A DNA stretch of 64,000 nucleotides, taken from contig JAJFUE010000088.1 of NCBI GenBank assembly GCA_021372575.1, positions 1 through 64,000 on the forward strand. Direction: 5' to 3'. Each line of letters begins with the position of its first letter. The stretch's first letter is position 1. This stretch comes from a bacterium. Its GTDB lineage: Bacteria; Sumerlaeota; Sumerlaeia; MVZB01. Below, piece by piece: positions 42,719 to 51,017 of this stretch. The translations under genes were made by a program, and so were the position numbers. Under the pieces are notes generated by a model. That model saw only the letters and a program-made list of their open reading frames with translations. It was not told the DNA's origin and searched no databases.

Positions 42719-42746
42719 ATCATAGAAATGGCTACAAGACTGTCAA
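42719..42746 (-). promoter_or_regulatory. strong sigma70-type promoter of the FG-GAP operon
   Basis: On the minus strand TTGACA (42741-42746, perfect), 16 bases, TATGAT (42719-42724, five of six). The leader would be about 135 bases. It is the best promoter match in the window. Confidence 0.8.
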
Positions 42747-43116
42747 GTCATAGTTTATTTGACTGTCGAAGGGGTCTTCGCGCCCCCGCCCCGGCGCCAT
42801 CCCCGACATGCCTGCCGGCCCGAAATACATGATGAACAGATCAATTATGAGGTCCGGCCTAACACCGATCCGTTCGCAAGTTTATTTCAGAATCGGCGCG
42901 CCGCCAACCTGAGATCACCCCTGCATCCGGCCGGATACACCCCCACCACTCGTGTTCTACGAATAGACGTGGGGCAAGTTCGTGCTCGTCATCGAACCAA
43001 ATCCGCGCTCCGCACTCCGCACTCACTTCGTGCTTGGATTTCTCCGCGCCTTCTGGATAATAAAGCCGTACGAGCAGCACCCAGGACTCAGCACTCAGGA
43101 CTCAGCACTTAAAGCC
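42747..43116. other. gap upstream of scpB
   Basis: About 370 bases between divergent genes. It contains a short CGTGCTCGTCATCG unit near 42980 and the ACTCAGN heptamers at 43081-43110. No promoter for scpB could be named. Confidence 0.5.
43081..43110. repeat. ACTCAGN heptamer array before scpB
   Basis: Four units ACTCAGC/ACTCAGG in tandem, ending 7 bases before the scpB ATG, where the ribosome binding site should be. Confidence 0.85.
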
Positions 43117-44205
43117 ATGACCGATACGACACCCACGCCCCTTGACCCCGAACCGACCGTCGCCGCCGAGCCGGCCGCCATCCTGCCGATCGATCCGCCG
43201 CCGGCCGAAGCCGAGCCGACGCTCGACACCTCGAGCGAAATCGAAGAGACCTCGGCCGAGATCCTCGACGCCGAGTTGTCCCGGCTGCTGGCGACACCCG
43301 CCGGCATGCAGGGCGCCATCGAAGCGCTGCTGTTCACCTCGCCCGAGCCCCTATCGCCACGCAAGATCGGCCGCGTCCTGGGCGTCGGCGACCTCAAGCT
43401 CGTTCAGACCATTGTCGGCCAGCTTCAGGCGCAGTATGACACCGACCGCCGGGGCATGCAGATCATCGAAACCGCCGGCGGCTATCAGATGGCCACGCGC
43501 GAGGTTTTCGCCGACCTCGTCCTGCGCCTGCGCGGGCGCAAGCGGCGGCCGTCGCTGTCGCCGGCCGCGCTCGAGACCCTGGCCATCGTCGCCTACCGCC
43601 AGCCGATCATCCGCGCGGAGATCGAGGCCGTGCGCGGCGTCGAGTCCAGCGGGATGCTGCGCAACCTGATGGACATGGGGCTGGTCGAAATCGTCGGCCG
43701 CAAGGATGTGCTCGGCAGGCCGGCCATGTACGGGACCAGCGATTCGTTCCTGCAATCGTTCGGCCTCAAAAACCTTGCCGAACTCCCCCCGATCGCCGAG
43801 CTCAAGCGGCGCCTCGCCGAAGCTGAAACCGAAGCCGAGGCCGAGGCCGCCCCGAACCCTGATACCGCGACCGCGCCGGAAGCTCCGGCGCCGCCACCCG
43901 CCGCCGATTCCGCGTCCGCGGAATCCGGGGAATCCACGACGGAGACGACCGACATGAAGAATCCGGATCAGGAACCGCTCCGCGACGACGAGCCGATCGA
44001 CGACCAGGACGACGACGTCCTCGACGACGACGAGGACGACGTCTATGAGCTCGAGGACGACGAGGACGATTTCGAGGACGAGGAAATGCTCGACGAGGAT
44101 GAAGACGACCTCGACGAGGAGGGCCTCGAAGACGACCTCGAGGACGACGATTTCGACGAAGACGAAGACGAAGACGAAAACGACGACGACCGGGAAGATC
44201 GATGA
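43117..44205 (+). CDS. scpB: segregation and condensation protein B with long acidic tail
   Basis: 362 residues against about 180-200 for typical ScpB. ScpB binds the kleisin ScpA and regulates the SMC complex. The two winged-helix domains lie at about residues 60-225: IEALLFTSPEPLSPRKIGRV, LETLAIVAYRQPIIRAEIEA and VEIVGRKDVLGRPAMYGTSD are hallmark stretches. The first 60 residues are Pro/Glu-rich. Residues about 230-290 are Ala/Glu/Pro-rich, and the last 70 are almost only Asp and Glu. The ATG at 43117 has no clear box; the heptamer array occupies that place. The stop overlaps the start of the pseudouridine synthase gene (ATGA). scpA is not in the window. Confidence 0.9.
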   Translation: MTDTTPTPLDPEPTVAAEPAAILPIDPPPAEAEPTLDTSSEIEETSAEILDAELSRLLATPAGMQGAIEALLFTSPEPLSPRKIGRVLGVGDLKLVQTIVGQLQAQYDTDRRGMQIIETAGGYQMATREVFADLVLRLRGRKRRPSLSPAALETLAIVAYRQPIIRAEIEAVRGVESSGMLRNLMDMGLVEIVGRKDVLGRPAMYGTSDSFLQSFGLKNLAELPPIAELKRRLAEAETEAEAEAAPNPDTATAPEAPAPPPAADSASAESGESTTETTDMKNPDQEPLRDDEPIDDQDDDVLDDDEDDVYELEDDEDDFEDEEMLDEDEDDLDEEGLEDDLEDDDFDEDEDEDENDDDREDR

Positions 44206-45005
44206 GGCTTAACCGTTACCTGGCGCAGGCCGGATTCGGCTCGCGCCGCGCTGTCGAATCGCTCGTCGCCCAGGGCGCCGTCACGATCAATGGCCAGCCA
44301 GCCGACCATCCCGGCCGCCTGGTCGATGAGGCCAACGACAAGGTCGCGGTCAACGGCCGCGCCGTTAAGCCCCCCCTCGCCCATGCTTACATATTATTGA
44401 ACAAACCGCGCGGCTACGACGTCACGCGCGGCGGCCGCCATCACCACCGCCGCGCGTGGGACCTCCTGCCGCCGGGGACGCACACCTCCGTGCAGTCGGT
44501 CGGCCGGCTCGACCGCGATTCCACCGGGCTGCTTCTTTTCACCAACGACGGCGACCTGGCGTTTCGCCTCACGCACCCGCGCTACGGCTGCCTGAAAATC
44601 TATGAGGTCGAAGTCGATGGCCGGATCAGTCCCGGCGTCCTCGAGGCCCTGCGTCAAGGCGTCGAACTGGACGATGGCCCGGCCAAGGCGGTTTCGGCCG
44701 AGATCGTCGGCACGGGCGGCGGCCACACGCTGTTGCGCATCGTGATGGCCGAGGGGCGCAATCGCATCGTGCGCCGCATGTGCGACGCGGTCGGCCACCC
44801 GGTGATCAACCTCAACCGCACGGCCGTCGGCCCGCTTGCCCTCGAAGGCCTCGGCCGCGGCAAAACCCGCGAGCTGACAAAATCCGAAGTAAAATTGCTG
44901 AGAACCACAGTCGGCCTCGAAAAAGTATCCGAGCCGCGAAAAAGCCAATCCCCGAAGAAAATAACGCATCAAAAGCCCAAAACGGCCATTCGCCGTAAAC
45001 ACTGA
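44202..45005 (+). CDS. rRNA pseudouridine synthase, RsuA/RluB/E/F family
   Basis: 267 residues. An S4 RNA-binding domain (MRLNRYLAQAGFGSRRAVES to about residue 50) is followed by the catalytic domain with Asp104 in GRLDRDSTGLLLFTNDGDLA. GRNRIVRRMCDAVGHPV near 190 is the conserved C-terminal motif. The scpB-rluB neighbourhood is common in bacteria, which favours RluB (23S U2605), but RsuA/RluF cannot be excluded by sequence. The Lys/Arg-rich tail after residue 235 is probably disordered. The start codon overlaps the scpB stop by ATGA, so translation is coupled. Confidence 0.9.
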   Translation: MRLNRYLAQAGFGSRRAVESLVAQGAVTINGQPADHPGRLVDEANDKVAVNGRAVKPPLAHAYILLNKPRGYDVTRGGRHHHRRAWDLLPPGTHTSVQSVGRLDRDSTGLLLFTNDGDLAFRLTHPRYGCLKIYEVEVDGRISPGVLEALRQGVELDDGPAKAVSAEIVGTGGGHTLLRIVMAEGRNRIVRRMCDAVGHPVINLNRTAVGPLALEGLGRGKTRELTKSEVKLLRTTVGLEKVSEPRKSQSPKKITHQKPKTAIRRKH

Positions 45006-45012
45006 AATAATT

Positions 45013-45140
45013 CTTGTCGCAGAGTTGCAGAGATGCGCTGAGATGCGTGAGATTTACAAAATCTTCCACGTTCCTGAATCTCTGACTTTGATTCTTCTCC
45101 GCGCTCTCTGCCTGACTCTGCCCCTCTGCGACAAAAGTAT
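45013..45140. repeat. inverted pair of GTCGCAGAG repeats
   Basis: GTCGCAGAGTTGCAGAGATG at the left and its reverse-complement relative (CTGACTCTGCCCCTCTGCGAC) at the right, about 75 bases apart. The arms could fold into a long imperfect hairpin after the pseudouridine synthase gene. The same unit occurs at about 4685-4730. Confidence 0.7.
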
Positions 45141-45151
45141 TTAATTGAGAC

Positions 45152-45180
45152 TTGAAAAATGATCTGCGTCCGTTCAAGAT
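45152..45180 (+). promoter_or_regulatory. possible promoter of tRNA-Thr
   Basis: TTGAAA (45152-45157), 17 bases, CAAGAT (45175-45180). Weak -10 box, but correctly placed about 15 bases before the tRNA. Confidence 0.35.
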
Positions 45181-45194
45181 GGACAGGCTACGGG

Positions 45195-45270
<76 letters not shown>

Positions 45271-45281
45271 GCTCCGAATTC

Positions 45282-45314
45282 AAGCCGCCGAAATTCCGGC
45301 GGCTTTCTTTTTTT
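45282..45314 (+). terminator. rho-independent terminator after tRNA-Thr
   Basis: AAGCCGCCG-AAATTC-CGGCGGCTT followed by TCTTTTTTT. Confidence 0.9.
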
Positions 45315-45363
45315 CCAAACTTTTCTCCCGCCGCGCGTCCTATGTCATGACAGCATTGTCAGT

Positions 45364-45425
45364 AAGCCGCTTCGGCTCGAAGCGGCATTACATGCAGCAG
45401 CCCGAGCGTCAGCGAGGCATGAATC
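45364..45425. repeat. two REP-like units upstream of the paralog cluster
   Basis: AGCCGCTTCGGCTCGAAGCGGC (palindrome) and a degenerate TAGCCCGAGCG unit (CAGCCCGAGCGTCAGCGAGG), adjacent, as in the composite at 4271-4376. Confidence 0.7.
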
Positions 45426-45447
45426 GTTCGCAGAGGATCAAATCGAT

Positions 45448-46788
45448 ATGGACGCCAAACCCCATCGCCTCCGCAAATGGCTCCTCATCGTCGGCGGCGT
45501 CATCCTTTCGATCCCGATCCTCATCTTCTCCATCTGCTCGATCTTTATCCATCTCCACAGCCTTCGCCCCGACCAAATGCAGCCTCCGACCCGGCTCGTC
45601 AATACCTCCCGAACCGGCGCCTCGCCGCTCAAGCGCCTCAAGTCCCCTAAGCCGACGTTCACCGACTACCTCGCGGCCGTCAACGGCGACGAGGCCGCCG
45701 CGCTCTACGAGAAATGGTGGGCCAAAGTCGATCCGTCCGCACCCGTGCTGAACCGCAAGATCGGCCAGCCGCTTTCGCCCGCCGACAAGCAGTGGCTGCT
45801 CGATCACCGCGACATGCTCGACGACCTGATCCGCATGACCAGACAGTCCGCCACTCCGCTGTTCACGGCCGAAGACTTCGCCGCGCTCCCGGCCGCCGAA
45901 CGCATCAAAATTCGCAATCCCGATTACCTCAAGAATCAATCCCTCGCGCGGCTCTTCGCCGCCGAAGCCGAGCGCCGCCGCGAATCGGGCGACCTCGCCG
46001 GCGCCGCCGAAGCGCTCATCGCCGTCAACTCAATCGCGCGCACGTTCAACGACGCATCGGAGATTGGCCACATGCTGACGGTCGCCACGCAAACCATCGG
46101 CGCCCGCGAACTCAGCCTGTGGATCAGCCGCGGCAAAATCCCCGCCGACGTCGCCCGTCGCCTGCAGGATCAATTGCCGAAATCCATCGTCGGCATTCCC
46201 GAACTGCGCCGCGCCGTGCAATTCGAATACGAATATTCGCGCGAAAACATGGTCCGAACGCTCAACAGCGCGATGCCCGATCTGCTGCGGACGGTGATGG
46301 GCAACCCCAAAGCCGGGGTGCTCGAACTGATGTGGTCAAACCCCGGCCGATTCACCGTTTCGTTCGCCACCGGGATGATGGCCAAGGCCAACGCCTCCAC
46401 GCTCATCGACGGCTACGATGCGATGTATGCAACCGTCTTCAAATCGATCGACCAGAATACCCCGACCGGCAACATCACCCAAAAATCTCACGGCATCCCG
46501 CTTCTGCCGTCCTACGGCGTTTACAATCTCGACACATTCCGCGCGCAGACCAACACAAACGTGGCGCTCATGCGCCTAAACATGACCGGCCTGAATCTCT
46601 CCACCGGCGCCGCCGAACCCCAGACCGACCCGTTCAACAACGAGCCGCTCAAAACAGTTTCGGGCGACAAGTCGATCACGATCTACAGCATCGGCCCCGA
46701 CAAGGTCGACCAGCACGCCGCGATCGCCTACGACCCGACAAACGGAACACTCAGCGCAGGAGATATGATATTAACTATTCCCCGGTAG
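45448..46788 (+). CDS. membrane-anchored protein, paralog 1 of 3, pseudopilin-like C-terminus
   Basis: 446 residues. A cytosolic MDAKPHRLRKW start, one membrane helix (about 12-34), then a soluble, mostly helical domain. The three paralogs share WL-x-x-HR-x-x-L-x-DLIRM near residue 120, AAEAERRRESGDLAGAAEAL near 175, and a C-terminus IYSIGPDKVDQHA...YDPTNGTLSAGDM. The last part resembles the C-terminal calcium-loop region of GspG-type pseudopilins (Y-D-P-T-N-G-T-x-S-x-G-D), although the N-terminus lacks a prepilin peptidase site. I do not recognise a named family. The ribosome binding site is weak (GAGG 12 bases upstream). The stop TAG belongs to the palindromic unit that follows. Confidence 0.75.
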   Translation: MDAKPHRLRKWLLIVGGVILSIPILIFSICSIFIHLHSLRPDQMQPPTRLVNTSRTGASPLKRLKSPKPTFTDYLAAVNGDEAAALYEKWWAKVDPSAPVLNRKIGQPLSPADKQWLLDHRDMLDDLIRMTRQSATPLFTAEDFAALPAAERIKIRNPDYLKNQSLARLFAAEAERRRESGDLAGAAEALIAVNSIARTFNDASEIGHMLTVATQTIGARELSLWISRGKIPADVARRLQDQLPKSIVGIPELRRAVQFEYEYSRENMVRTLNSAMPDLLRTVMGNPKAGVLELMWSNPGRFTVSFATGMMAKANASTLIDGYDAMYATVFKSIDQNTPTGNITQKSHGIPLLPSYGVYNLDTFRAQTNTNVALMRLNMTGLNLSTGAAEPQTDPFNNEPLKTVSGDKSITIYSIGPDKVDQHAAIAYDPTNGTLSAGDMILTIPR

Positions 46789-46888
46789 GCCGCGGTCGCC
46801 GACCACGGCATGGTTCGTAGTGCCGCCTTCAGGCGGAACAAAAACCACCCGCGCGCATGTTCCGCCTGAAGGCGGGACTGCGAACACA
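46789..46888. repeat. two palindromic units between paralogs 1 and 2
   Basis: GCCGCGGTCGCCGACCACGGC, then a larger hairpin whose arms are GTTCGTAGTGCCGCCTTCAGG and CCTGAAGGCGGGACTGCGAAC. The second unit recurs at 48312-48384. Confidence 0.85.
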
Positions 46889-46900
46889 GGACCAATCGAT

Positions 46901-48310
46901 ATGGACGCCAAACCCCATCGCCTCCGCAAATGGCTCATCATTGGCGCAGGTATTGCTGTCGGCGTCCCGCTCTTGTTTTTCTTCATTCTCTTCCTGCTCG
47001 CGCAGGTCCGCGGCGTCCGCCCCGATCAGCTCGCGCCGCCGCCGGGGATGGTGCACTTCAAGAAAACGCAACCCGACGCGGCATGGGCCGACGTGACGCC
47101 CGGCAAAATCTCGTTCGAGGAATTCCTCTCGCACGGCATGCCGGCCGACTCCGTCGAAATCTATCGCAAATGGTCGCGCATGCTGGCGACCGATAAATCA
47201 CTCGACGCGCTCAAGCTGCGCAAATCGGGCGAAAAACTCACGCCCGAGCAACTGCGCTGGCTCAACGCGCATCGCGACGACCTTCAGGACCTCATCCGCA
47301 TGGCGGCATCGACCGGCGGCAAACCGATCCTCAGCTGCGAGCAGGCGATCGCGCTCAACTTCCGCAACTCATCTCAGGTCCCCTCGCTCAAACCCATGGA
47401 ATACCGGAGTTTCGCGTGCATCCTCAGCGCCGAAAGCATGCGCCGCCGCATGGAAGGCGATGCGATGGGCGCCGCCGACGCCATCCTGGCCGCCCAATTG
47501 CTCGCCAAATCGATCAGCCAGCCCGAACTCATTGGTCACCTTGTCGGGACCGCGATGGAGTTGATGAGCAATCGCGAAATGGCGCAGTGGATAAAGGAAG
47601 GTTCCGTGCCGCCCGAGGTCGCGCGGCGCTTCCGCGAGCAAGCCGCCACGCAGCTGATCGGCCGCGACGATACCCGCAACATCATGCAGTTTTATTTCGA
47701 GATCACCCGCCGCGAATACATCGACATGCTCAACGGCCCGATCACCGGCCTCTTTCGGCAGTATGAGCGCTACCGCGCGCCATTGGACGGCCACAACCCC
47801 GACGACATGAGCATCTACGAACTTGTGCGCGAAAACCCGGGCGAGCAGACGGCGCGGCTCGTCTACGGCGCCGGCGCGCTCGCGCTCATGAAGGCCAATG
47901 CCTCCGGCGTAATCGAGCAATACGACTCCCTTTACGCGAGGGTCTTCAACTCGTTCGACCGGAACGACCGCCTCGCGGATCAACTGGACCGCAACACGAT
48001 CCGGATCTTCAATTTGCCGATCATGCCGGATTTCCCGGTCTCAAACTTCGACGAGGTCCGCACGCGCACGATGACCAATGTGGCGACGCTCAACCTCGAC
48101 CTCGCCGGCCTGAGCCTGATCTCCGGCACGCCCGTCCGCGAGCCCGATCCCTACACCAACGACCCGCTCAAGACCAATCAGCAACAGGACGCAACGATTA
48201 TCTACAGCCTCGGCCCGGACCAAACCGACAACCACGGCGCCGTCACCTACGACCCGACCAACGGCACGTTCAGCGCAGGGGATATCATTTTGCGCATCCC
48301 CCGGAGATAG
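46901..48310 (+). CDS. membrane-anchored protein, paralog 2 of 3, pseudopilin-like C-terminus
   Basis: 469 residues from the ATG at 46901. The first 11 residues (MDAKPHRLRKW) and some 15 bases upstream are nearly identical to paralog 1, although the rest of the two proteins is much more diverged; this suggests recent local duplication or conversion at the 5' end. One membrane helix at about 12-36 is followed by the shared helical domain (LRWLNAHRDDLQDLIRMAA, ILSAESMRRRMEGDAMGAAD). The C-terminus IYSLGPDQTDNHGAVTYDPT continues into NGTFSAGDIILRIPRR. The open frame to a GTG at 46820 runs through the preceding palindrome and is rejected as start. Confidence 0.75.
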   Translation: MDAKPHRLRKWLIIGAGIAVGVPLLFFFILFLLAQVRGVRPDQLAPPPGMVHFKKTQPDAAWADVTPGKISFEEFLSHGMPADSVEIYRKWSRMLATDKSLDALKLRKSGEKLTPEQLRWLNAHRDDLQDLIRMAASTGGKPILSCEQAIALNFRNSSQVPSLKPMEYRSFACILSAESMRRRMEGDAMGAADAILAAQLLAKSISQPELIGHLVGTAMELMSNREMAQWIKEGSVPPEVARRFREQAATQLIGRDDTRNIMQFYFEITRREYIDMLNGPITGLFRQYERYRAPLDGHNPDDMSIYELVRENPGEQTARLVYGAGALALMKANASGVIEQYDSLYARVFNSFDRNDRLADQLDRNTIRIFNLPIMPDFPVSNFDEVRTRTMTNVATLNLDLAGLSLISGTPVREPDPYTNDPLKTNQQQDATIIYSLGPDQTDNHGAVTYDPTNGTFSAGDIILRIPRR

Positions 48311-48311
48311 C

Positions 48312-48384
48312 GTTCGTAGTCCCGCCTTCAGGCGGAATTAATACCATTCGCGCGCATGTTCCGCCTGTAGGCGAGACTACGAAT
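48312..48384. repeat. palindromic unit between paralogs 2 and 3
   Basis: Second copy of the CGTTCGTAGTCCCGCCTTCA hairpin (arms pair with TGTAGGCGAGACTACGAA with few mismatches); both copies share CGCGCATGTTCCGCCTG. Confidence 0.85.
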
Positions 48385-48399
48385 CTTAGGAGGAAATCC

Positions 48400-49827
48400 A
48401 TGAACCCCGTCCCGCGCCGCCTGAAGTGGATTTATGTGACCGCCGCGATCCTCATCGGCGTGCCGCTCGTCCTCATCGCCGCACTCCTGAGCCTCTCCAA
48501 AATCAACGCGATTACCCCCGCGCAGCGCCAATTCCCTGCGGCAAGCCTCAAGCCCAAAACGGCGGAAGCAGCCCCTTCCCGCCCCCACGCCATCAACACA
48601 ATCCCGACCGACGTCCTCGTCAAGCGTCTCGCCTCGATCACGACGCAATCGCAGGACGCAACGATCTTCGATGAGCTCGCGCAATCGTGCCCCAATCGCG
48701 AAGCCGCCGAGATCTACGCCAGGCTCACCGCCGAATACAAGGCGTTCCGCGACTCGTTTGACAAAGTCGGCCTCAACGACTGGTCGCCCGGCCAGCCTTT
48801 GACCGACGCGCAAAAGAAATGGCTCATCGAGCATCAGGCCGTGATCGCTGACCTGATCAAGCTCGCGGCCGCCGGCGGCATCCCGATGGTCACCGTCGAA
48901 CAGGCGATGGCACTCGATCCCAAAGTGTGCCTGAATATGCCCGTTCCGAATTTCCTGAGCTCTCAGGTTTATGGGAAGATTCTCGCAGCCGAAACAAGCC
49001 GGCTCGTCGAAGCCGGAGACTTCCGCGGCGCGGCGCAAACGCTCATGGCGACCATGCCGCTGGCGCAATCGATCAGCGAGCCGTTCATCATCAACCACCT
49101 CGTCGCCGTCGCGATGGAAGGCGTTGCCAACCGCGAGCTGGCCGACTGGCTGTCGCGTTCGGCCCCGCCGGCCGATATCGCCCGCCAGCTCCGCGACCAG
49201 CTCGCCGCCACGGCCCTCAACCCGTCCAACTTGCTGGAGACATCGCAGCTCGAGTATCAGAGCATTCGCCAGTTTTACATCGGGTATCTCGACGGCTCGT
49301 TCAACAGCCTGCTCATGATGAACCTGGGCAATCAGCTTGGAAGAAACATGGCCGACTTGAACCTTCTCGATAGCTTTTACCAGAACCCCTTTCTGACATC
49401 GAGAGACTCGGTCATCGCGACATGGCAATCGGCCTGGATGCGCTCCGACCCCGCATGGGCTCTTGAAACCTTCGACAATGCCTGGCAGCAGTCGCTTCGC
49501 ATCATCGAAACGAATCAACCGGCCAATGTGGACATCGACTCGCGCGTTTACGTTCCGCTCAATAACGCGGCCGAAATCCTGACCCGAACCGATCAGACCC
49601 TGGCACAGCTGCGGGCCAATCTCGCCGCCCTCGACTTGATCTGCGGCGGCTCGGGGGCCGGGGTCGATCCTTTCACCAACGAGCCGATCCGGATCCTCCA
49701 GCAGCCCGACGGCACGCTGATCTACAGCCTCGGACCCGACCGTCAGGACCAGCAGGGCGCGGTGACATACGACCCTCATAACGGCACGATAAGCGCCGGC
49801 GACATCGTTGTGCGTATTCCCCGGTAG
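48400..49827 (+). CDS. membrane-anchored protein, paralog 3 of 3, pseudopilin-like C-terminus
   Basis: 475 residues. It has the best start of the three: TTAGGAGG 6-7 bases before the ATG. Membrane helix at about 8-32, then the same helical domain (KKWLIEHQAVIADLIKLAA, ILAAETSRLVEAGDFRGAAQ). It ends LIYSLGPDRQDQQGAVTYDP and then HNGTISAGDIVVRIPR. The conserved Tyr-Asp-Pro-x-Asn-Gly-Thr-x-Ser-x-Gly-Asp motif of paralogs 1 and 2 is kept with one change (T to H). The stop TAG is followed by the same GCCGCG hairpin type that follows paralog 1. Confidence 0.75.
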   Translation: MNPVPRRLKWIYVTAAILIGVPLVLIAALLSLSKINAITPAQRQFPAASLKPKTAEAAPSRPHAINTIPTDVLVKRLASITTQSQDATIFDELAQSCPNREAAEIYARLTAEYKAFRDSFDKVGLNDWSPGQPLTDAQKKWLIEHQAVIADLIKLAAAGGIPMVTVEQAMALDPKVCLNMPVPNFLSSQVYGKILAAETSRLVEAGDFRGAAQTLMATMPLAQSISEPFIINHLVAVAMEGVANRELADWLSRSAPPADIARQLRDQLAATALNPSNLLETSQLEYQSIRQFYIGYLDGSFNSLLMMNLGNQLGRNMADLNLLDSFYQNPFLTSRDSVIATWQSAWMRSDPAWALETFDNAWQQSLRIIETNQPANVDIDSRVYVPLNNAAEILTRTDQTLAQLRANLAALDLICGGSGAGVDPFTNEPIRILQQPDGTLIYSLGPDRQDQQGAVTYDPHNGTISAGDIVVRIPR

Positions 49828-50180
49828 GCCGCGTTCGCCGAGCGCGGCATCACATTCGCACTCCCGCCCTAACAGGGTGTTGAAAAACGAATTTCATCCG
49901 AATGGCGTGTTCAATCGTCCCTCCGGGACTCGCGGTTTTATTGGTTTTTTTACCCGCCACTGCCGTGGCGGGCTGAAAGCGGCCGTCCCTTCGGGACTAT
50001 TTTAACGCCCTGCTAAGCCGTCATCGAATCTGTTCATGGCGTATGGATGGTTTTTCATGCCGCGTTTGGCAAACGCGGCCTACCGGGGTTGCGACACGCT
50101 GGCCTGAATGACACTTAATGAGAGGGCCACAAACCACATTTGCCTTTTAAATATCACGTTTAACAATTTACATTGGTCGC
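49828..50180. repeat. palindrome-rich gap before the amidohydrolase gene
   Basis: No gene in about 350 bases. It holds a GCCGCGTTCGCCGAGCGCGGC hairpin, CAGGGTGTTGAAAAACGAAT (an end-like motif also seen near insertion elements), GTCCCTCCGGGAC and CCGTCCCTTCGGGAC palindromes, CCCGCCACTGCCGTGGCGGG, and GCCGCGTTTGGCAAACGCGGC. The last 70 bases are AT-rich and may hold the amidohydrolase promoter. Confidence 0.7.
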
Positions 50181-50990
50181 ATGAACGCGATCGACGTCCA
50201 CACCCACGCCTTCCCCGACATCCTTGCCGAGCGCGCGATTGCCGCTCTGTCCGAGGCCGCCAACCTGCCGATCCTGATGTCCGGCACGATCGGCGCCCTT
50301 CTTGAATCGATGGACGCCGCCGGCGTCGCGCAGTCGTGGGTCTGCTCGATCGCCACGCGCCCCGACCAGTTCCGCTCGATCCTCGAGTGGTCATCGCTCA
50401 TCGCATCGGACCGCATCCTTCCCTTCGGTTCAGTCCATCCGACCGACCCCGAGGCCGTCGAGCACGTCAAGGAAATCCACGCGCGCGGCCTGCGCGGCAT
50501 GAAGTTTCACCCATATTACCAGGAATTCGACATCGACGAGCCGCGCATGGACCCGGTCTATGCCGCCGCCGAGCAGCTCGGCCTGATCATTCTGTTTCAT
50601 GCGGGATTCGATCCGGGGTTCCCGCGCGTGAGGCGCGCCGCACCCGAGCGCATCCGCCGCGTCATCGAGCGCTTCCCTCGCCTCAAAGTCATCGCCGCGC
50701 ACCTCGTCGGCTGGCTCGATTGGGACGCCGTCGATCGCGAACTGATCGGCCGCCCGCTATTTCTCGATGTATCAAGCTCGATCCCGTTCCTTGGCGTCGA
50801 TCGTGCCCGCGCACTCATCGAGGCGCACGGCCCCGAGCGCATCCTGTTCGGCAGCGACTCGCCGTGGTCCACCCAGGCCGAAACGATCGCGCAGGTCAAA
50901 AGCCTTGGATTCGACGAGACGATACAAAACGGAATCATGTTTGCAAACGCAAAAAGAGTTTTGAATTCTGGTTCGGAGTTCAAGCTTTAG
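50181..50990 (+). CDS. amidohydrolase (Amidohydro_2 type)
   Basis: 269 residues, a TIM-barrel metal-dependent hydrolase or decarboxylase. Metal-binding residues are in place: H7 and H9 (DVHTH), H140 (LFHAG), H174 (AAHLVG), and catalytic D226 (FGSDSPWS); MKFHP carries H110. This branch includes ACMSD-like decarboxylases and many uncharacterised hydrolases, so the substrate is open. No signal peptide, so cytosolic. No ribosome binding site is obvious. The last codons GAGTTCAAGCTTTAG belong to a dispersed repeat (relative at about 4195-4240 minus), so this gene too ends inside a repeat. Confidence 0.88.
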   Translation: MNAIDVHTHAFPDILAERAIAALSEAANLPILMSGTIGALLESMDAAGVAQSWVCSIATRPDQFRSILEWSSLIASDRILPFGSVHPTDPEAVEHVKEIHARGLRGMKFHPYYQEFDIDEPRMDPVYAAAEQLGLIILFHAGFDPGFPRVRRAAPERIRRVIERFPRLKVIAAHLVGWLDWDAVDRELIGRPLFLDVSSSIPFLGVDRARALIEAHGPERILFGSDSPWSTQAETIAQVKSLGFDETIQNGIMFANAKRVLNSGSEFKL

Positions 50991-51017
50991 CTTGCCTGAA
51001 TAATGCTCGGAAGGACG

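Noticed and set aside
49870-49905. Insertion-sequence end (CAGGGTGTTGAAAAAC)
   Set aside because: Only one end-like motif is present; no transposase frame or second terminal repeat was found nearby.
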